From positions 1-18,768 of the forward strand of contig AUXH01000383.1 in the NCBI GenBank assembly GCA_000482145.1: DNA of 18,768 bases, in the 5' to 3' direction. The stretch's first letter is position 1. Each line of letters opens with the position of its first letter. The translations under genes and the position numbers were made by a program. Below the pieces are notes generated by a model. It made no database searches and was not told the DNA's origin. It saw only the letters and a program-made list of their open reading frames with translations. This stretch comes from Strigomonas culicis. Its lineage: Eukaryota > Euglenozoa > Kinetoplastea > Trypanosomatida > Trypanosomatidae. Of the stretch, positions 17,039 through 18,768 are shown in pieces.

Positions 17039-17069
17039 CTTTTGAATAAGAGAAAAGAGGAGAAGGAAA
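17039..17069 (-). promoter_or_regulatory. Candidate spliced-leader acceptor for the CHL1-like gene
   Basis: A strong sense-strand polypyrimidine tract (17069-17044) is followed by AG at 17040-17039. The 213-nt leader to the start at 16825 contains no ATG, which is notable for AT-rich DNA. A weaker T-rich tract at 16907-16870 has its first AG at 16827-16826, directly abutting the ATG. Confidence 0.45.
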
Positions 17070-17243
17070 TATAATACACACTCATCTCTAGCCATAAGGA
17101 TAGTACTATGTAAAAACTATTACTTGAAACTGAACAAAAAAAAACGAAAAAAAAGTAAAGCTAATGGAAGAGAGTAATTGTTATTATTATTATCACGATG
17201 TCCTTTAGTAATCAGTTTTTTTTTTCATTAGTATTAAACGTAA

Positions 17244-17263
17244 AACAACAACAACAACAACAA
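17244..17263. repeat. (AAC)6 microsatellite
   Basis: Six AAC units on the plus strand in the spacer downstream of the small basic protein gene. Confidence 0.9.
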
Positions 17264-17385
17264 TACCACCCGCTAAGGCACACGCAAACACAAACACACA
17301 CACAAAAACCAATAACTTGTTTATGAAGAAAAAAAAAAGTCAGTGTCCTTATGCCTTTTTTTTTTACTGATAGAGATAACTTCTG

Positions 17386-17970
17386 TTACTTTTCTTCCTT
17401 CGCACTCTTCTTCCTTGCCGCCGCGATGTCGTCACCACCCTCCACGGCGGCCATCACCGCCTCGCGCATGCGCTTCCGCGCGCTGTCGCGTTTATCTAGC
17501 TTCACCTTCGCACCCACCGCGAGGCTCTTGCTGGTGTACTTGCCCGCAGCGGTGTTACCATACGCGGTGCGGTCGCGGATGTTCTTTTGACTCTTCAAGA
17601 TTTTGAAGTCGACGTCTTGGATTTCGTCATCGCTGATGCCGCGCGGCAGCTCGCTGGCCGCGTGAGAGGCCGTCGAGACCACTGTGGCGAGCAGCACATC
17701 GGTGAGGCGCGCGATGGGCTTGTTATCATCGTCCAGAAGCCAGTAGCCGCCCGCCACTGCCATGTCCGCGGCCTGCTGCACACGCCACTCGCGGGCTACA
17801 GCAGTGTCATCCTTGTTGGCCTTCGCGCCAGCTTTTCGGCTGCCGCTGCTGCTGCTGGTCGTCGTCGTCGTGACGCCGAAGTTGGCGGAGATGGTCAAGG
17901 CGGTGTCCGAGAGCTGGACGTTTTCAAACGTCTGCGGTGCATCGCAATTGACAAACTTAAGAAGTTTCAT
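17386..17970 (-). CDS. Small basic protein of unknown function
   Basis: 194 residues from the ATG at 17970. I do not recognise a family. Residues 1-33 look like a compact folded beta-rich segment (MKLLKFVNCDAP start). Residues 34-57 are a Thr/Ser/Gly/Lys linker with runs of five Thr and four Ser. Residues 58-110 are probably folded and helical around GGYWLLDDDNKP (74-85). The C-terminal third is strongly basic (KLDKRDSARKRMREA at 156-170), ending AAARKKSAKEEK, as in RNA- or DNA-binding tails. No signal peptide, membrane helix or cysteine cluster. Coding status is supported by codon-biased GC, length, and an excellent acceptor 19 nt upstream of the ATG. It sits between the quinone reductase and the helicase. 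Confidence 0.75.
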   Translation of the reverse strand: MKLLKFVNCDAPQTFENVQLSDTALTISANFGVTTTTTSSSSGSRKAGAKANKDDTAVAREWRVQQAADMAVAGGYWLLDDDNKPIARLTDVLLATVVSTASHAASELPRGISDDEIQDVDFKILKSQKNIRDRTAYGNTAAGKYTSKSLAVGAKVKLDKRDSARKRMREAVMAAVEGGDDIAAARKKSAKEEK

Positions 17971-18229
17971 TCGTGGATAGATGAAGGCACTGGTGATGAT
18001 AAATGATAATGAAGAGAGAGGGAAAAAACGAGAGAAAGAGGGGATGGCATACCATTAACACTCTTCTGCTTCCTTCTTTTTTTTGGACAACATCATGTAA
18101 AACTTCACGAGTTGGAGGACACTCCCATCAACTATCACACTTTTTTCTTTGTAATTATTCTTATCTTTCTCCCTCAGTCGATTCTGTTTCTTTTTTTCGT
18201 TTTATTGTGCACTTAGTCGCACCGGCTGC
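17971..18229. other. Spacer between quinone oxidoreductase and small basic protein gene
   Basis: About 260 bp with the quinone oxidoreductase 3' UTR (T-rich on the plus strand near 18061-18205) and the acceptor module for the next gene. No gene is seen. Confidence 0.7.
17990..18047 (-). promoter_or_regulatory. Spliced-leader acceptor for the small basic protein gene
   Basis: A long sense-strand polypyrimidine tract (18047-18011) leads into an AG-free ATTATC/ATCACC stretch and then AG at 17991-17990, leaving a 19-nt ATG-free leader. It is among the clearest acceptors here and fixes the start of the protein. Confidence 0.6.
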
Positions 18230-18768
18230 CTAGTCCACGCAGTTCAGCAACACCTTCCCTGTCGTCTGGCGCTGCTCCAACAGATCGTGCGCCTCCCGCG
18301 CTTTCTTCAATGGCAACACCGCACCGATCGTCAGCTGCAGCTGCTTCTTTTGGATCCACCCATAGACGTCCGCGGCGCGCTTCTCGCGCTCTTCTGCTGT
18401 CACCATGTAATCGTTCAGCTTCGGCCGCTGCAGGTAGATGCTGCCGGCCAGCAGCAGCGGCGCCACGGGCGGCACCGCGCCGCTGGCGTTGCCGAAGCTG
18501 ACGAGGGTGCCGCGGCGGCGCAGCACGCGGAGGTCGCCCTCGAAGGTGTCGCGGCCGACGCCGTCGTACACCGCGTGGACGCCCTCCGGCGCGATCTGGC
18601 GCACCGCCGCCGGCCAGTCGTGCACGGCCTTGTAGTCGATCACGTGGTCTGCGCGGCCGACGCTGGCGGCCAGCGCGGCCTTGGCCTCGCCGCCGCAGAG
18701 CGCGATCACCGTCGCGCCGCGCAGCTTCGCCATCTGGCAGATGAGCAGCCCGGTGCCGCCGGCGGCCG
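18230..18768 (-). CDS. QOR: NADPH:quinone oxidoreductase (zeta-crystallin-like MDR), C-terminal half, cut by window edge
   Basis: The frame is open from the right edge to the stop at 18230, giving about 178 residues of the C-terminal half; the true start lies outside the window, and the internal ATG at 18733 is not the start because the family match continues upstream of it. The nucleotide-binding loop AAGGTGLL is at the very edge, followed by the family blocks HVIDYK, YDGVGRDTFEG, LVSFGNASG, RPKLNDY and TTGKVLLN. This matches bacterial-type QOR (about 325 residues), a zinc-free medium-chain dehydrogenase that transfers electrons from NADPH to quinones. The end (NCVD) is not a PTS1, so it is probably cytosolic or mitochondrial depending on the unseen N-terminus. 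Confidence 0.93.
   Translation of the reverse strand, partial: AAGGTGLLICQMAKLRGATVIALCGGEAKAALAASVGRADHVIDYKAVHDWPAAVRQIAPEGVHAVYDGVGRDTFEGDLRVLRRRGTLVSFGNASGAVPPVAPLLLAGSIYLQRPKLNDYMVTAEEREKRAADVYGWIQKKQLQLTIGAVLPLKKAREAHDLLEQRQTTGKVLLNCVD

Larger units (their letters stand above)
16826..17385. other. Spacer between unknown basic-protein gene and CHL1-like gene
   Basis: About 560 bp, AT-rich, with a (GT)n tract at 16952-16968, an (AAC)6 tract at 17244-17263, a TTA repeat near 17181-17193 and a strong purine tract at 17044-17069. It holds the 3' UTR of the basic protein and the helicase leader. No gene is seen. Confidence 0.7.

Noticed and set aside
7964..18229. tRNA, snRNA or other RNA genes in the spacers
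   Set aside because: I looked for B-box-like and cloverleaf arms and saw none; a covariance search would be needed to exclude small snoRNAs.
18230..18733. Treating the ATG at 18733 as the quinone oxidoreductase start
   Set aside because: The glycine-rich nucleotide-binding loop of the family continues upstream of this Met to the window edge, so the gene is cut, not short.

Overview
The window is nuclear DNA of a kinetoplastid, most likely a trypanosomatid (Leishmania/Leptomonas/Crithidia-like). All ten protein genes lie on the minus strand, none has an intron, and GC-rich coding blocks alternate with very AT-rich spacers full of homopolymer runs and microsatellites. Most genes are preceded, in the sense direction, by a polypyrimidine tract and an AG, the layout of spliced-leader trans-splicing acceptors. 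The PRMT gene looks like the catalytically degenerate PRMT1 'prozyme', a trypanosomatid speciality. No coding frame needs a reassigned stop codon. The genus cannot be fixed from sequence alone. There is no strand switch, so the window looks like the interior of one polycistronic unit transcribed from high to low coordinates.

In transcription order (right to left): the 3' half of a quinone oxidoreductase (18230-18768, cut by the window edge); a small basic protein of unknown function (17386-17970); a long CHL1/DDX11-type iron-sulfur DNA helicase (13034-16825); the PRMT1 prozyme-like protein (11519-12775); a MeaB/MMAA-type GTPase that services B12-dependent methylmalonyl-CoA mutase (9886-10929); a YbaB/EbfC-like protein with a kinetoplastid-style C-terminal extension (8332-9210); a bacterial-looking aldo-keto reductase (6953-7963); a predicted mitochondrial TPR-like protein (4539-6314); and two tandem, anciently diverged CRT-like (chloroquine-resistance-transporter-like, DMT superfamily) transporters (1805-3877 complete; 1-810 N-terminal part only, running off the left edge).

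The genes do not form one pathway, as expected for kinetoplastid polycistrons. MeaB, the YbaB-like protein and the TPR protein may all act in the mitochondrion. The AKR and quinone reductase are NADPH-type oxidoreductases. CHL1 and the prozyme belong to genome maintenance and protein methylation.

The points most worth a second look are the loss of several catalytic motifs in the PRMT, the YbaB-like fold in a eukaryotic flagellate, the asymmetric loop insertions in the CRT-like pair, and a tight four-run G-quadruplex motif on the template strand between the AKR and TPR genes. No tRNA, rRNA, CRISPR, transposon or integrated virus was seen.
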